Shown here: piece after piece, positions 36,019-44,687 of the stretch
Layout: each line of letters begins with the position of its first letter
How positions within the stretch are numbered: position 1 is the stretch's first letter
Assembly (NCBI RefSeq): GCF_014334325.1
Contig: NZ_JACSET010000011.1
Span: 17,536-81,535 of the forward strand
Source: Treponema sp. Marseille-Q4130
GTDB lineage: Bacteria; Spirochaetota; Spirochaetia; Treponematales; Treponemataceae
Reading direction: 5' to 3'
Length of the DNA: 64,000 nt
Notes under the pieces: generated by a model
Database searches by the model: none
Told to the model about the DNA's origin: nothing
Seen by the model: only the letters and a program-made list of their open reading frames with translations
Translations under genes and position numbers: made by a program

Positions 36019-37468
36019 TGACGCGGTCTTCCCATTTTTGCCGGCTCGCTTTCAGTTCGAGCTGCACGGGAATTTTATTAAATCCCAAATCTTCGCGGAT
36101 TCTGTTTTTGAGATAGGCGATATACGTCTGCGGTACCGATTCGGGCTTTGTCGCAAAGATCAAAAACGACACGGGATTGACGCCGGTCTGCGTCATATAA
36201 CGTACTTTAAAATGCGCGGTTTTCGCTGCGGGCGGCGGGTATTGAAAGAGCCAATCTTTGAGCGCCGCGTTCAGCACCGACGTTTCGACTTTTCGCGTAA
36301 GCTGAGCGTAGAGTTCAAGCACCGTATTCAGCAAATCCTTGATGCCCTTGCCTTCGAGGGCGGAAAGCGCGACGGTCGGCGCGTATTCCATGTGACCGAA
36401 CATGATGCGGATGTTTTCCGCCGCTTTGCGAAAAGCCGTGCGCCCCTTTTCCTGCGTGTCCCATTTATTGAGCGCGAAGACGATGCCGCGTCCGCGTTCG
36501 TGTGCGAGCGCGCACAATTTTTTTACCTGCTCGTCCAATCCGTCCTGCGCATCGATCATCAATATGACGACGTCGCATTCGTCGAGCGTTTTGATCGCGC
36601 GGTTTACGGAATAGTATTCGACGTTTTCTTTTACCTTCGTCTTTCTTCGGATGCCGGCGGTATCGAGCACTTGAAAATCGGCTCCTCCGTACGAAAAAGC
36701 TCCTTCGACGACATCGCGCGTCGTGCCGGCGTAATCGCTGACGATCGACGCGTCGGAATGCGTCAAGCGGTTTGCGAGCGTCGATTTTCCGGTGTTCGGT
36801 TTTCCCATGATCGCGATGCGTATGACCGGTGTTTTGTCGGTTTCGACGACGGACGAAAAATCGAGGCGCGAAACGATTGCATCCGAAAGTTCGGGAATGT
36901 GATCGCCGTGTTCGGCCGAAATGAAAATCAAATCGCCGAAGCCGAATCTTGCGTAATCGTAAGCCTGTTCTCTGTTGCGTCCGCCTTCCGTTTTATTGAC
37001 GACAGCGATGACTTTGTCCCGATACGGACGCATTTCTCCGATGAGCTCTTCGTCTTCGGCGGTAAGTTCTTCGGCATCGAAGACGAGCAAAATCAAATCG
37101 GCCTTCCGTATCGCATCGAGCGAACGGTTTACGACGAGTTCGTCGAGGGCGGCTTCCTGCGTACCCGTTTTTCGTTCGAGCTTATAACCGCCCGTGTCGA
37201 TGAGGCGAACGGGTTTTCCGGCGATGAGCGCCGTACCTTCGACGGGATCGCGAGTAACGCCCGGAGTCGGATCGGTGATCGCGATATTTTTTTTCATAAA
37301 GCGGTTGAAGAGCGTAGACTTGCCGACGTTCGGACGTCCTGCGATGACAACGACGGGGCAGTTTGCAAACAGCTTGTCGCGCTTTTCATCCGTTGCTTTT
37401 TGCGCGAGCGATTCCGAGCGCTTTTTTTCGAGCGGTTTTGAAAAATCAGGTTTGCGTTTTTTCTGCAT
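35954..37468 (-). CDS. der: ribosome assembly GTPase Der (EngA)
   Basis: The 504-residue product has a basic N-terminal extension, two tandem GTPase domains (first G1 GRPNVGKS at 44-51, second GKPNTGKS near 221) and a C-terminal KH-like domain ending near FNKIPVQLELKASRQKWEDR. Der is an essential GTPase acting in 50S maturation. Its tail after NQQPRPKRRGT is encoded by the R3 repeat and reads VLSVSHCVFS, which is not family sequence. The KH domain itself seems complete, so function is probably kept. Confidence 0.93.
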   Translation of the reverse strand: MQKKRKPDFSKPLEKKRSESLAQKATDEKRDKLFANCPVVVIAGRPNVGKSTLFNRFMKKNIAITDPTPGVTRDPVEGTALIAGKPVRLIDTGGYKLERKTGTQEAALDELVVNRSLDAIRKADLILLVFDAEELTAEDEELIGEMRPYRDKVIAVVNKTEGGRNREQAYDYARFGFGDLIFISAEHGDHIPELSDAIVSRLDFSSVVETDKTPVIRIAIMGKPNTGKSTLANRLTHSDASIVSDYAGTTRDVVEGAFSYGGADFQVLDTAGIRRKTKVKENVEYYSVNRAIKTLDECDVVILMIDAQDGLDEQVKKLCALAHERGRGIVFALNKWDTQEKGRTAFRKAAENIRIMFGHMEYAPTVALSALEGKGIKDLLNTVLELYAQLTRKVETSVLNAALKDWLFQYPPPAAKTAHFKVRYMTQTGVNPVSFLIFATKPESVPQTYIAYLKNRIREDLGFNKIPVQLELKASRQKWEDRVNQQPRPKRRGTVLSVSHCVFS

Positions 37469-37499
37469 AATCGATAATCCCGTTCGCCGTAATTATTAA

Positions 37500-39215
37500 T
37501 TAATATAAATTATTGAGATGCTTTGCCGAAATCGCATTCAATTCATCGATCGTAAAGCGCGATAAAAGCTCTTTGATGCCGGAAATCGATTTTGCGCTCA
37601 TACTCAAACTGCGAAGTCCCATGCCTGCAAGCACGAGAACGCTGTCGTTTTTTCCCGCCATTTCGCCGCACACGGAAACGGGTATGCCCGCTTTTCCGGC
37701 GGCATCGACCGTCATCGCGATAAGGCGCAGGACGGCCAAATTGAATTCGTCGTAGAGTCCCGACACGGCGGGATTTTCCCTGTCGATGCCGAGCGTGTAC
37801 TGCGTTAAATCGTTCGTGCCGATCGAAAAAAAATCGCTGTGCTTTGCAAGCGAATCGGAAAGTAGGGCGGCGGCGGCCGTTTCCACCATGATGCCGATCG
37901 GGACCTTATCGTTGAACGGAATATTTTCGGCGCGCAGTTCGCTCTGCACCGTTTTCGCGATCGATTTGCACTGCTTGACCTGATCGACGGTCGTGATGAG
38001 CGGCAGCATGATGCGCAGGTTTCCGTAGATGCTTGCGCGGTATAAAGCGCGCAGCTGTGTTTTTAAAAGCTGCGGATAGGCGAGAGAAAGGCGTACGGCG
38101 CGCAGTCCCATGAGCGGATTTTTTTCTTCCGCAGCCGGAATGTCCGCCGAATGAATGAGCTTGTCGCCGCCCGCGTCGAGTGTGCGGATCGTTACGGGCT
38201 TTCCGTTCATAGCGCCGAGCGCGTGCTTATACGCGTTGAACTGCACTTCTTCGTCGAAGGGACGGTACGCGTAGTTTGCCGTTTCGCGCATACAGCTCAT
38301 GTATAAAAATTCCGTACGGAAGAGACCGATGCCGTCAGCCCCCTCTTTTACCGCGAAGTCCGCTTCTTCCGGCGTACCGATGTTTGCGTACAATTGAAAT
38401 TTCGTGCCGTCCTTCGTTTCGGCGGATTTTGTTAAAAATATTTTAAGCTTTTCTTCGTGCGCTTTTTCCTCTTCGATTTTTTTTTGATATTCGGAGAGAG
38501 TTGCGTCGTCGGGACAGGCGATGACTTCCGCCGTTTTGCCGTTTACGACGACGGTTTCTCCCGTTTGAATTTGATGTGTGATATTGTTGATGCCGACGAC
38601 GGCGGGAATGCCGTAGTTACGCGCCAATATGACGACATGGCTCGAAAGACCGCCTTCGGTGAGCGCGAGAGCTGTGATATTTCGTTTTGCAAGGGCGATC
38701 GTATTCGTCGGTGAAAGAGATGACGCGACGATGACCGCTCCTTCAGGTACATCGTTTGCATCGAATTCGCGGACGCACAGCATATCGTCGAGCACGAGGG
38801 CGAATACGTCGGTGATGTCTCTTGCCCGCTCCGCCAAATAGTCGTCGCCCGCGTTGCGCAGTTTTTCGGCATATTCGGACGCTTTTACATCGACGACGTG
38901 TTCGATATTTACGTTCGATTTTTCATAAGAATCTTTGAGTTCGGCGGCGAAAATCGGATCGCCGAGCATGAGCGTATAGGCTTCGAGCAAATCGCGCTGC
39001 GTTTTGTTCGCCGTGTTTTTCGGCAAGTGTTCAAGTTCGGCATCGAGCCTTTCGGTGACGGCGCGTACCGACGATAAAAAATGCTTCCAGCCTGCATCCT
39101 TTTCTTCTTCTCGGACGGTTTTTTGAGGGATGTTTTTTTTTGTCGCTTCGGGAATGACGAACGCTTTTCCGAGTCCGATTCCGTCAGCTGCCGGAATGCC
39201 GAGAAATATTTTCAT
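37500..39215 (-). CDS. ptsI: PTS enzyme I, phosphoenolpyruvate-protein phosphotransferase
   Basis: The 571 residues are full length. The N-terminal HPr-binding domain leads to the phosphohistidine motif GGLSSHVVILARN (His193). The TIM-barrel PEP-binding half includes GIGLFRTEFLYM, IGTNDLTQYTLGIDR and VSVCGEMAG with the catalytic Cys. Enzyme I passes phosphate from PEP to HPr. Treponemes often keep enzyme I and HPr for regulation without sugar permeases; none is in this window. Start and length agree with the family. Confidence 0.95.
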   Translation of the reverse strand: MKIFLGIPAADGIGLGKAFVIPEATKKNIPQKTVREEEKDAGWKHFLSSVRAVTERLDAELEHLPKNTANKTQRDLLEAYTLMLGDPIFAAELKDSYEKSNVNIEHVVDVKASEYAEKLRNAGDDYLAERARDITDVFALVLDDMLCVREFDANDVPEGAVIVASSLSPTNTIALAKRNITALALTEGGLSSHVVILARNYGIPAVVGINNITHQIQTGETVVVNGKTAEVIACPDDATLSEYQKKIEEEKAHEEKLKIFLTKSAETKDGTKFQLYANIGTPEEADFAVKEGADGIGLFRTEFLYMSCMRETANYAYRPFDEEVQFNAYKHALGAMNGKPVTIRTLDAGGDKLIHSADIPAAEEKNPLMGLRAVRLSLAYPQLLKTQLRALYRASIYGNLRIMLPLITTVDQVKQCKSIAKTVQSELRAENIPFNDKVPIGIMVETAAAALLSDSLAKHSDFFSIGTNDLTQYTLGIDRENPAVSGLYDEFNLAVLRLIAMTVDAAGKAGIPVSVCGEMAGKNDSVLVLAGMGLRSLSMSAKSISGIKELLSRFTIDELNAISAKHLNNLY

Positions 39216-39282
39216 TTGTATTTTATTATAACGGCGGCTCGGAGGAGTGTCAAACAGAACAGCGGTGCTTTTGTGATTATTT

Positions 39283-39355
39283 TGGAGATAGCCGGGATCG
39301 AACCGGTGACCTATAGATTGCGAACCTATCGCTCTACCAACTGAGCTATATCCCC
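39283..39355 (-). tRNA. tRNA-Ala (CGC)
   Basis: On the minus strand the acceptor is GGGGATA / TATCTCC, giving the G3-U70 wobble pair that identifies alanine tRNAs. The anticodon stem ATAGG/TCTAT has loop TTCGCAA (anticodon CGC). The T-arm is ACCGG-TTCGATC-CCGGC-like, with discriminator A. CCA is not encoded. Confidence 0.93.
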
Positions 39356-39371
39356 GTATTTCACTATTATA

Positions 39372-40070
39372 CTATAAATCGACGATTTGTTTCAAGAGGG
39401 CAGGCAGTGCATACATATCGGCCATGCGGAGCACACGTCCGGGGTGCAAAGGAGGCGCGGAAACGGCGCTCAGCGCGGGAGATGCTCCCGCCCCCAGAGG
39501 CGTGCCGTTGTGAGTACCGACGAGGACGGCGACTCCTCCGAGTGCCGCATATCCGTCGACGTATTTGAATTGGTCGTCGAAAAAGAGCGTGTCGTCCGTC
39601 GTACCGCCGCATTTTTTAAGGGCGGCGCGGTAAGCGGCTTCATAGGGTTTGCCTTTGAAATTGCAATCGCGTATGTCGCAAATCGATTCGAACTCGTCGG
39701 CGACGTTTAATTTTTTGAGGACGCGCTCGGCGTGTTCGAGCGGCGAATTTGTTAAAATCGATTTCGGTATGCCGATCGATTCGAGAAGCGGGCGCAGGTT
39801 TGCATCGGCTTCCAGTTCGTCCGCTTCGCTTTCGGGATGCATATACGCCAAATAACCTTCGACATCGGTGAGACCTTCGCTTTGCAGCCATTCGAGTGTC
39901 GTGGAAAAATTCGGCAGATTGCGAAGGCGTTTTTCGCGCGCTTCTTCGCGGCTTATGTTAAAAAAATCCGAAACGAACGCAGTCGTACGATTTAGAAATC
40001 CCGCCGTGATGTCCGCAGTTGGAGCATACAGCGTACTGTCGAGGTCGAATATAAGGCGTGTGATTTTCAT
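39372..40070 (-). CDS. HAD-superfamily hydrolase, pyrimidine 5'-nucleotidase-like
   Basis: This 232-residue HAD phosphatase has the nucleophile motif FDLDSTLY (Asp9, Asp11), a helical cap, a ILTNSPLEHAERVL motif II, lysine in FKGKPYEAAY and motif IV LFFDDQFKYVDG. The STL variant after the DxD and the cap arrangement are like the yeast SDT1-type pyrimidine nucleotidases, so nucleoside monophosphates or related small phosphates are likely substrates. The C-terminal 40 residues include a low-complexity Pro/Ala stretch. The ATG at 40070 is preceded by GGGAG at the end of an R1 hairpin. Confidence 0.85.
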   Translation of the reverse strand: MKITRLIFDLDSTLYAPTADITAGFLNRTTAFVSDFFNISREEAREKRLRNLPNFSTTLEWLQSEGLTDVEGYLAYMHPESEADELEADANLRPLLESIGIPKSILTNSPLEHAERVLKKLNVADEFESICDIRDCNFKGKPYEAAYRAALKKCGGTTDDTLFFDDQFKYVDGYAALGGVAVLVGTHNGTPLGAGASPALSAVSAPPLHPGRVLRMADMYALPALLKQIVDL

Positions 40071-40078
40071 GCTGTCGC

Positions 40079-40220
40079 TGCTCCCATAAAATTTTTGCAG
40101 GATGTTTCGACATCCGAAAAAGTTTTTAGTCGCGTGCGCATCTTTCAACGAGGAACTTGGCTCCGACGTTTAAGGCGAGCGCACACGTCGAATAGTCGAG
40201 TTTTCCAAGACTTGACATTC
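40079..40220 (-). repeat. R1 interspersed repeat, copy c (HAD gene leader)
   Basis: On the minus strand it reads from an AAAACTCGAC arm through CGTGTGCGC to the hairpin GGATGT-CGAA-ACATCC, flanked by TTC and TGC internal-loop bases and a AACTTTT / AAAATT lower stem. It ends with the GGGAG site of the HAD gene. Relative to other copies the upper stem has a compensated A-T to T-A change. Confidence 0.78.
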
Positions 40221-40226
40221 GACCCG

Positions 40227-41276
40227 TTATTTTAAAAAGCGTTCGGCGGCTTTTTTTACTTCCTGTACGTACTGCATATCGGCGATGAGCAGTCCGTCTT
40301 TCGATTCGATGACGGCGCAATTTTTTATGCCGAGCAGCGCGACCGCTTTTCCGTTTTCGGTGTGAATGAGATTGCCGGAGGCATCTTTGAAAAACGCGAT
40401 GCCGTTTGCCGCGTTGCCGCTTTCATCTTTTTCGGAAAGTTCCCACACCATGTTCCACGAGCCGACATCGCTCCAGCCCGCATCAAGCGGAATGACTACG
40501 GCGTTTTTCGTGTGTTCCATGACGGTGTAATCGATCGAATTGCCTTCTATCGCTTCGAAATCGATTTTGTTAAGTTGAAGCGCCGTATCCGTCCGTTCGG
40601 CATTTTTGTACGCATCTTTTACGTGAGAAAGCATTTCGGGCGCGAACGCTTTCATCTCCGCGAGGTAGAGTTCGGCGGGGATCGCAAACATACCGCTGTT
40701 CCAAAAATAATTTCCTTCCGCAACGTATCGCAGGGCCGTCGCTTCGTCCGGCTTTTCTTTGAACGCTTTGACCGGACGTGCATCTTCGAGCGTACCTTCT
40801 TCGGTTTCGATATAGCCGTATCCCGTTTCCGCCCTTGTAGGCACGATGCCGAACAGCGCGTATTTATTTTTCAATGAGGCTTTATGCGCTTTTGCGACCG
40901 CCTTTTGAAATACGGGTACATTTAAAATCGTTGCGTCGGAAGGGAGAACGAGCATAAGACCGTCTCCTTCGTGCTCTCGGCAGTACAGTGCCGCCGCCGC
41001 GATTGCCGGTGCGGTATTGCGCCCGACCGGTTCGAGCATGACGGGACGCTGCAGTTTGCCGATATCCGAAAGCTGCGAGCGGACGAGAGCGATGTGGTGC
41101 TCATTGCATATCACGAGCGGAGACGACATAAAATCGAGACCGTCGAGCCGCATGATCGTCTGTTGGATCATCGTCCGCTTCGCGTCCATGAGCGGAAGAA
41201 ATTGCTTGGGTACGTCGGGTGTCGAAAGCGGCCACAGGCGCGAGCCCGAACCGCCCGAAAGGATTACGGGCAACAT
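40227..41276 (-). CDS. manC: mannose-1-phosphate guanylyltransferase ManC
   Basis: The 349-residue nucleotidyltransferase opens with VILSGGSGSRLWPLS and PKQFLPL, the GDP-mannose pyrophosphorylase signature. The VGRNTAPAIAAAAL and YGYIETEEG motifs follow, then the EGNSIDYTVMEH and PLDAGWSDVGSW substrate loops. It makes GDP-mannose from GTP and mannose-1-phosphate for envelope glycans. It lacks the C-terminal cupin isomerase domain of bifunctional ManC/AlgA enzymes, so it is monofunctional. No manB or manA is adjacent. HAD follows after an R1 repeat. Confidence 0.92.
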   Translation of the reverse strand: MLPVILSGGSGSRLWPLSTPDVPKQFLPLMDAKRTMIQQTIMRLDGLDFMSSPLVICNEHHIALVRSQLSDIGKLQRPVMLEPVGRNTAPAIAAAALYCREHEGDGLMLVLPSDATILNVPVFQKAVAKAHKASLKNKYALFGIVPTRAETGYGYIETEEGTLEDARPVKAFKEKPDEATALRYVAEGNYFWNSGMFAIPAELYLAEMKAFAPEMLSHVKDAYKNAERTDTALQLNKIDFEAIEGNSIDYTVMEHTKNAVVIPLDAGWSDVGSWNMVWELSEKDESGNAANGIAFFKDASGNLIHTENGKAVALLGIKNCAVIESKDGLLIADMQYVQEVKKAAERFLK

Positions 41277-41406
41277 AGGGCTACTGTATCACGCTTGGCG
41301 CCGAAGGGCAAGGTGTGCATTTGTGCGAATCTGTATTCTCGCGTGTCGTATTTGTGCGATATGTACTTCGCGCACAGCGAGTACAGTTACAGTACATGTC
41401 CTTTTT

Positions 41407-41877
41407 TTAAGTTTTTCGAGATGTGTGCTTTTGTGCACTTTCGATATGTACTGCGTTTTCGAGCACCGAATCGAATGTGAGCAGCGGAAGTTGCAGCCGC
41501 CCGGAAAGTTCAAGATATGCTGCGTCGTAAAACGAAAGCGAGTATGCATCGGCGAATTCTTGGATCCGCATCATGAGAGCCGTATCACAGTTTTCATCGA
41601 ACACGATCGGGAGTTCGAACAAGTCGTATTCGATTTCATGCTGCTCCGTTTTTGTGATGCGCTTGTGTGCAGCGGTATGCAGGATATTGCCCATTTCGTA
41701 AAAGAATATGTTCGGTACGAAAAGTTGCCCGTTTTGCGAAACGATTGCAGAGATCGCATCGCGCGCTTTCGAAAATCCCTGTTCGTGCGAAGTTTCTTTT
41801 CCCGCAAAAAGTCCGAGAAAATACGCCGCCATAAACGACGCGTCGACGACGGCCGCCGGAATTTTACGCTCTTCCAT
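41407..41877 (-). CDS. vapC: PIN-domain toxin VapC
   Basis: The 156 residues carry a PIN nuclease domain: VVDASFMAAYFLG with the first acidic residue, VPNIFFYEMGNILHTA with the glutamate, and SFYDAAYLELSGRLQLPLLTFD with the final aspartates. VapC toxins cleave RNA, often initiator tRNA. It overlaps the upstream antitoxin gene by 14 bases. All four acidic positions appear present, so it should be active. Confidence 0.88.
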   Translation of the reverse strand: MEERKIPAAVVDASFMAAYFLGLFAGKETSHEQGFSKARDAISAIVSQNGQLFVPNIFFYEMGNILHTAAHKRITKTEQHEIEYDLFELPIVFDENCDTALMMRIQEFADAYSLSFYDAAYLELSGRLQLPLLTFDSVLENAVHIESAQKHTSRKT

Positions 41878-42124
41878 CGGTTTTCCATTTGCCGATTTCT
41901 TTTAGCGTAACGGGCTTGCCGCGCGAAGCGATGAGTTTTGCCCGCGCTTCGATACGGCGGCACGCATCGCATGCGCGTGTAGTATCGTCGGTCGCTTTTG
42001 TAAGCGTCGCGATGGGCCTGCCGTTTTTCGTTACGGTAACTCTAATGCCTTTTTCGATTTTACGGAGCAGTTCGGAAAAATGCGTTTTCGCATCGAACGC
42101 ACCGACTTCAATTGTACCCTGCAT
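41864..42124 (-). CDS. vapB: Phd/YefM-type antitoxin (VapB)
   Basis: The 86-residue product has the Phd/YefM N-terminus (VGAFDAKTHFSELLRKIEKG, then VTVTKNGRPIATL), which binds DNA as a dimer. The C-terminal half should neutralise VapC. I chose the ATG at 42124 over 42130 because GGAGGT (42131-42136) is then 6 bases upstream. A triple R1 array lies about 95 bases upstream in the same orientation. Confidence 0.85.
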   Translation of the reverse strand: MQGTIEVGAFDAKTHFSELLRKIEKGIRVTVTKNGRPIATLTKATDDTTRACDACRRIEARAKLIASRGKPVTLKEIGKWKTDGRA

Positions 42125-42220
42125 ACACATACCTCCGCTGCATATAAAATAACATAACTGTTTTAAAAAATCAACCGGTTAAACAGACCGGTTTGTCAGG
42201 GCGATTGACGTCTAAAATAT

Positions 42221-42600
42221 GTTCCTTAAAATGCGGCATTGCAGGAAGTGTCAACTTCCGAAAATGACGCATTAGTGCGCGGAAGCGCACACGTACATCC
42301 GCGAGTTTTCGAAAGAAAACTCGAAGTTAAAAGTGCCGCGCTATTTCAGCGGCGCTTTTAAACGTTCCTTAAAATGCGGCATTGCAGGAAGTGTCAACTT
42401 CCGAAAATGACGCACTAGTGCGCGGAAGCGCACACGTACATCCGCGAGTTTTCGGAAGAAAACTCGAAGTTAAAAGTGCCGCGCTATTTCAGCCGCGCTT
42501 TTAAACGTTCCTTAAAAATGCGGCATTGCAGGAAGTGTCAATTTCCGAAAATGACGCAGTCGTGTGCGTGCGCGCACATGTACATCCGCGAGTTTTACTG
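42221..42600 (-). repeat. R1 tandem array, copies d, e and partial f
   Basis: Two complete 143-bp units (42221-42363 and 42364-42506) and a 94-bp partial unit (42507-42600) lie head to tail. Each contains TGCGGCATT-GCA-GGAAGT ... ACTTCC-GAA-AATGACGCA (plus strand), a GCGCACACGTACATCC block and a CGAGTTTTC / GAAAACTCG hairpin. They are nearly identical to one another and similar to 62366-62507. This fills most of the gap between vapB and glyS. The array is in the minus orientation, pointing at vapB. Confidence 0.9.
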
Positions 42601-42649
42601 CAGCGGAGAATGTAAAATTTTGTCTTGATTTTTTTCGGGGAGGGGTACA

Positions 42650-42769
42650 ATGAAAAAAAAGTTTTTCTATGCTATTGTCAGCAGCGTTAAAGTTAAAACG
42701 GCGATTCCGGTGCTGTTTTTATATTCTTCGTTTATCATTCGTACGTTTACGAAGAGGAGACAAAAATGA
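42650..42769 (+). CDS. possible small membrane peptide (weak)
   Basis: A 39-residue frame (MKKKFFYAIVSSVKVKTAIP, then LFLYSSFIIRTFTKRRQK) with a strong GGGGAGGGG site at 42637-42645. Its stop overlaps the ATG of a second tiny frame (ATGA), suggesting coupling. The hydrophobic centre could be a membrane segment or signal peptide remnant. There is no family evidence. Confidence 0.3.
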   Translation: MKKKFFYAIVSSVKVKTAIPVLFLYSSFIIRTFTKRRQK

Positions 42770-42840
42770 AAGTCAAAAAAATATTCGCGCTTTTATTTTA
42801 TTGCTACAAACGTTTTTTTTTGGTAAAATCGCCGTCATAG
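42766..42840 (+). pseudogene. possible frameshifted signal-peptide remnant
   Basis: A 24-codon frame starts MKVKKIFALLF after GAGGAG (42754-42759). A one-base shift in the T-rich run would continue as ILLLQTFFFGKIAVIANERF before a stop near 42869, which looks like the signal peptide of an exported protein. It is probably the stub of a lost gene. Confidence 0.3.
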
Positions 42841-42940
42841 CGAACGAACGTTTTGAACGTAACGCTTAATAATTTTTTGTGACGGGAGCTTGCGGAAACT
42901 GCGGTTTTCGGAAGCAGCCCGGTACGTACGGGAGACGGCT

Positions 42941-44377
42941 ATGGCGGAAACGAATCACGAATGCACGCTTGATAAAATCATCAGTTTGTGCAAGCGGCGC
43001 GGTTTTGTATATCAATCGAGTGAAATTTACGGCGGACAGGCGGGTGCGTGGGATTACGGGCCGCTCGGCATCGAACTCAAGCGCAATATCCAAAACGCGT
43101 GGTGGAAAGAGATGACGCAGCTCCACGACGATGTCGTCGGCCTCGACTCTTCGATCTTTATGCATCATACGACGTGGGAAGCGAGCGGACACGTCGCGCA
43201 TTTTTCCGATCCTATGATCGACTGCACCGAATGCAAAGCTCGTTTTCGTGCGGATCAGCTCATCGAAGATTTTTGCGCTTCTCACGACATAAAGCCCGAA
43301 AAAGCGGTAGACGCGATGTCGCACGAAGAGATGAAAGCGTTTATCGACGAGCACGGCGTCAACTGCCCTGTGTGCGGCAAGCACAGCTATACTGCCGTGC
43401 GCGAATTCAATTTGATGTTCAAAACGTATCTCGGTCCCGTCCAAAGCGACACGTCCGTCGTATACCTGCGCCCGGAAACCTGCCAGGGCATCTTCGTCGA
43501 TTTTAAAAATATCGTTCAATCGAACCGGATGAAGATCCCGTTCGGCGTCGCACAGGTCGGAAAATCGTTCCGCAATGAAATCATTTTTAAGAATTTTATC
43601 TTCCGCACCTGCGAATTCGAACAGATGGAAATGGAATACTTTTGCAAACCCGGTGCCGACGACGATGCGTTCGCGTATTGGCGGGAACAGCGCTGGAACT
43701 TTTACAAGCGCTACGGCATTGCAGAAAAAAATCTTCACTGGAAGCACCACGACAAACTCGCGCACTACGCGAAAGATGCGTACGATATCCAATACCGCTT
43801 TCCGATCGGCTTCGAAGAGATCGAGGGTATCCACAACCGTACGGATTTCGATCTGTCGCAGCACACGAAGTACAGCGGCAAAGATATGAGCTATATCGAT
43901 CAGGACGACGGCAACAAACGCTACACTCCGTACGTCATCGAAACGTCAGCCGGATTGAACCGCAACTTTCTCATGTTTTTGTGCGAAGCGTACGAAGAGC
44001 AAAACGTCGCATCCGACGGCGGAGAAGATTACCGTACGGTGCTGCACCTCCATCCGCGTCTCGCGCCGGTTACGGTCGCCGTACTCCCGATGATGAAAAA
44101 AGACGGGCTCGCGGAGATAGCGGCGGACATCCGCAAAGCGCTCAAAGAAGATTTCGTCACCGATTACGATACGAGCGGTACGATCGGCAAACGCTACCGC
44201 CGGCAGGATGAAATCGGCACGCCGTTTTGCGTTACGGTCGATTATCAAACAAAAGACGACGACACCGTGACGATCCGCTTTCGCGATTCGATGGAACAAA
44301 CGCGCGTCAAGCGAAGCGATTTGGTTTCCGAAATTCATAAAGCGATCGCGTCGTACACGCCCGTCATTAGAAATTAA
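42941..44377 (+). CDS. glyS: glycyl-tRNA synthetase, single-chain (alpha2) type
   Basis: This 478-residue class II synthetase has motif 1 around GAWDYGPLGIELKRN, zinc-like Cys pairs CTECKA and CPVCGK, motif 2 GKSFRNEIIFKNFIFRTCEF, motif 3 near the end of the core, and a C-terminal anticodon-binding domain (about 375-478). It charges tRNA-Gly as a homodimer and belongs to the eukaryote-like family, not the alpha2beta2 GlyQ/GlyS type. GGGAGA at 42930-42935 supports the ATG at 42941. Confidence 0.95.
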   Translation: MAETNHECTLDKIISLCKRRGFVYQSSEIYGGQAGAWDYGPLGIELKRNIQNAWWKEMTQLHDDVVGLDSSIFMHHTTWEASGHVAHFSDPMIDCTECKARFRADQLIEDFCASHDIKPEKAVDAMSHEEMKAFIDEHGVNCPVCGKHSYTAVREFNLMFKTYLGPVQSDTSVVYLRPETCQGIFVDFKNIVQSNRMKIPFGVAQVGKSFRNEIIFKNFIFRTCEFEQMEMEYFCKPGADDDAFAYWREQRWNFYKRYGIAEKNLHWKHHDKLAHYAKDAYDIQYRFPIGFEEIEGIHNRTDFDLSQHTKYSGKDMSYIDQDDGNKRYTPYVIETSAGLNRNFLMFLCEAYEEQNVASDGGEDYRTVLHLHPRLAPVTVAVLPMMKKDGLAEIAADIRKALKEDFVTDYDTSGTIGKRYRRQDEIGTPFCVTVDYQTKDDDTVTIRFRDSMEQTRVKRSDLVSEIHKAIASYTPVIRN

Positions 44378-44389
44378 TAGATCAAATGT

Positions 44390-44613
44390 CGAGTTTGGAA
44401 AGTATCAGCTGATAAAGCTGTGCTTACGGTGAGAACCCGTCCGCTTAGCCGCGGTCGAGCTTTTAGGGCAGGCTTCCGTAAGCCTAACGCTCGAAGCGGC
44501 ACGCAGCCGGAACCTCGCCGTGAGCATAATTTTATTTATTTTTCCAAACTCGCCATTTAGTGGTGAACGAAACGGATGGAAAATTTCGAGTTTTAAAAAA
44601 CTCGAAATTGAAC
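44390..44613 (+). repeat. R2 structured repeat, copy 1
   Basis: Outer 12-bp arms CGAGTTTGGAAA (44390-44401) and TTTCCAAACTCG (44541-44552) enclose a multi-stem insert. Its stems are CAGCT/AGCTG; a 13-pair stem TGCTTACGGTGAG (44421-44433) / CTCGCCGTGAGCA (44514-44526); CCGCTT/AAGCGG; CGAGC/GCTCG; and AGGCTT-CCGT-AAGCCT (44470-44485). A tail with hairpin TTTCGAGTTTT / AAAACTCGAAA (about 44584-44607) follows. Start, end and tail match the reverse complement of 56274-56600; the middle does not. The rest of 44378-44687 holds nothing else. Confidence 0.75.
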
Positions 44614-44687
44614 CAAATAATCATGTATCGTATCCGCGCGGGCATTTTGCCGGTGCGTTTACGGCGTCTCCGTTATTCGGATAAAGT

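Noticed and set aside
42221-42600. CRISPR array
   Set aside because: Only three units of 143 bp with no separate unique spacers; the whole unit is repeated, so it is a tandem duplication of an R1 element.
42890-42940. Upstream start for glyS
   Set aside because: The 17 extra residues precede a better ATG with GGGAGA spacing and are not part of the conserved N-terminus.
44390-44552. Known riboswitch or group I/II intron at the glyS-AKR gap
   Set aside because: No conserved core motif of a known class was recognised; the structure and second copy fit a repeat family better.
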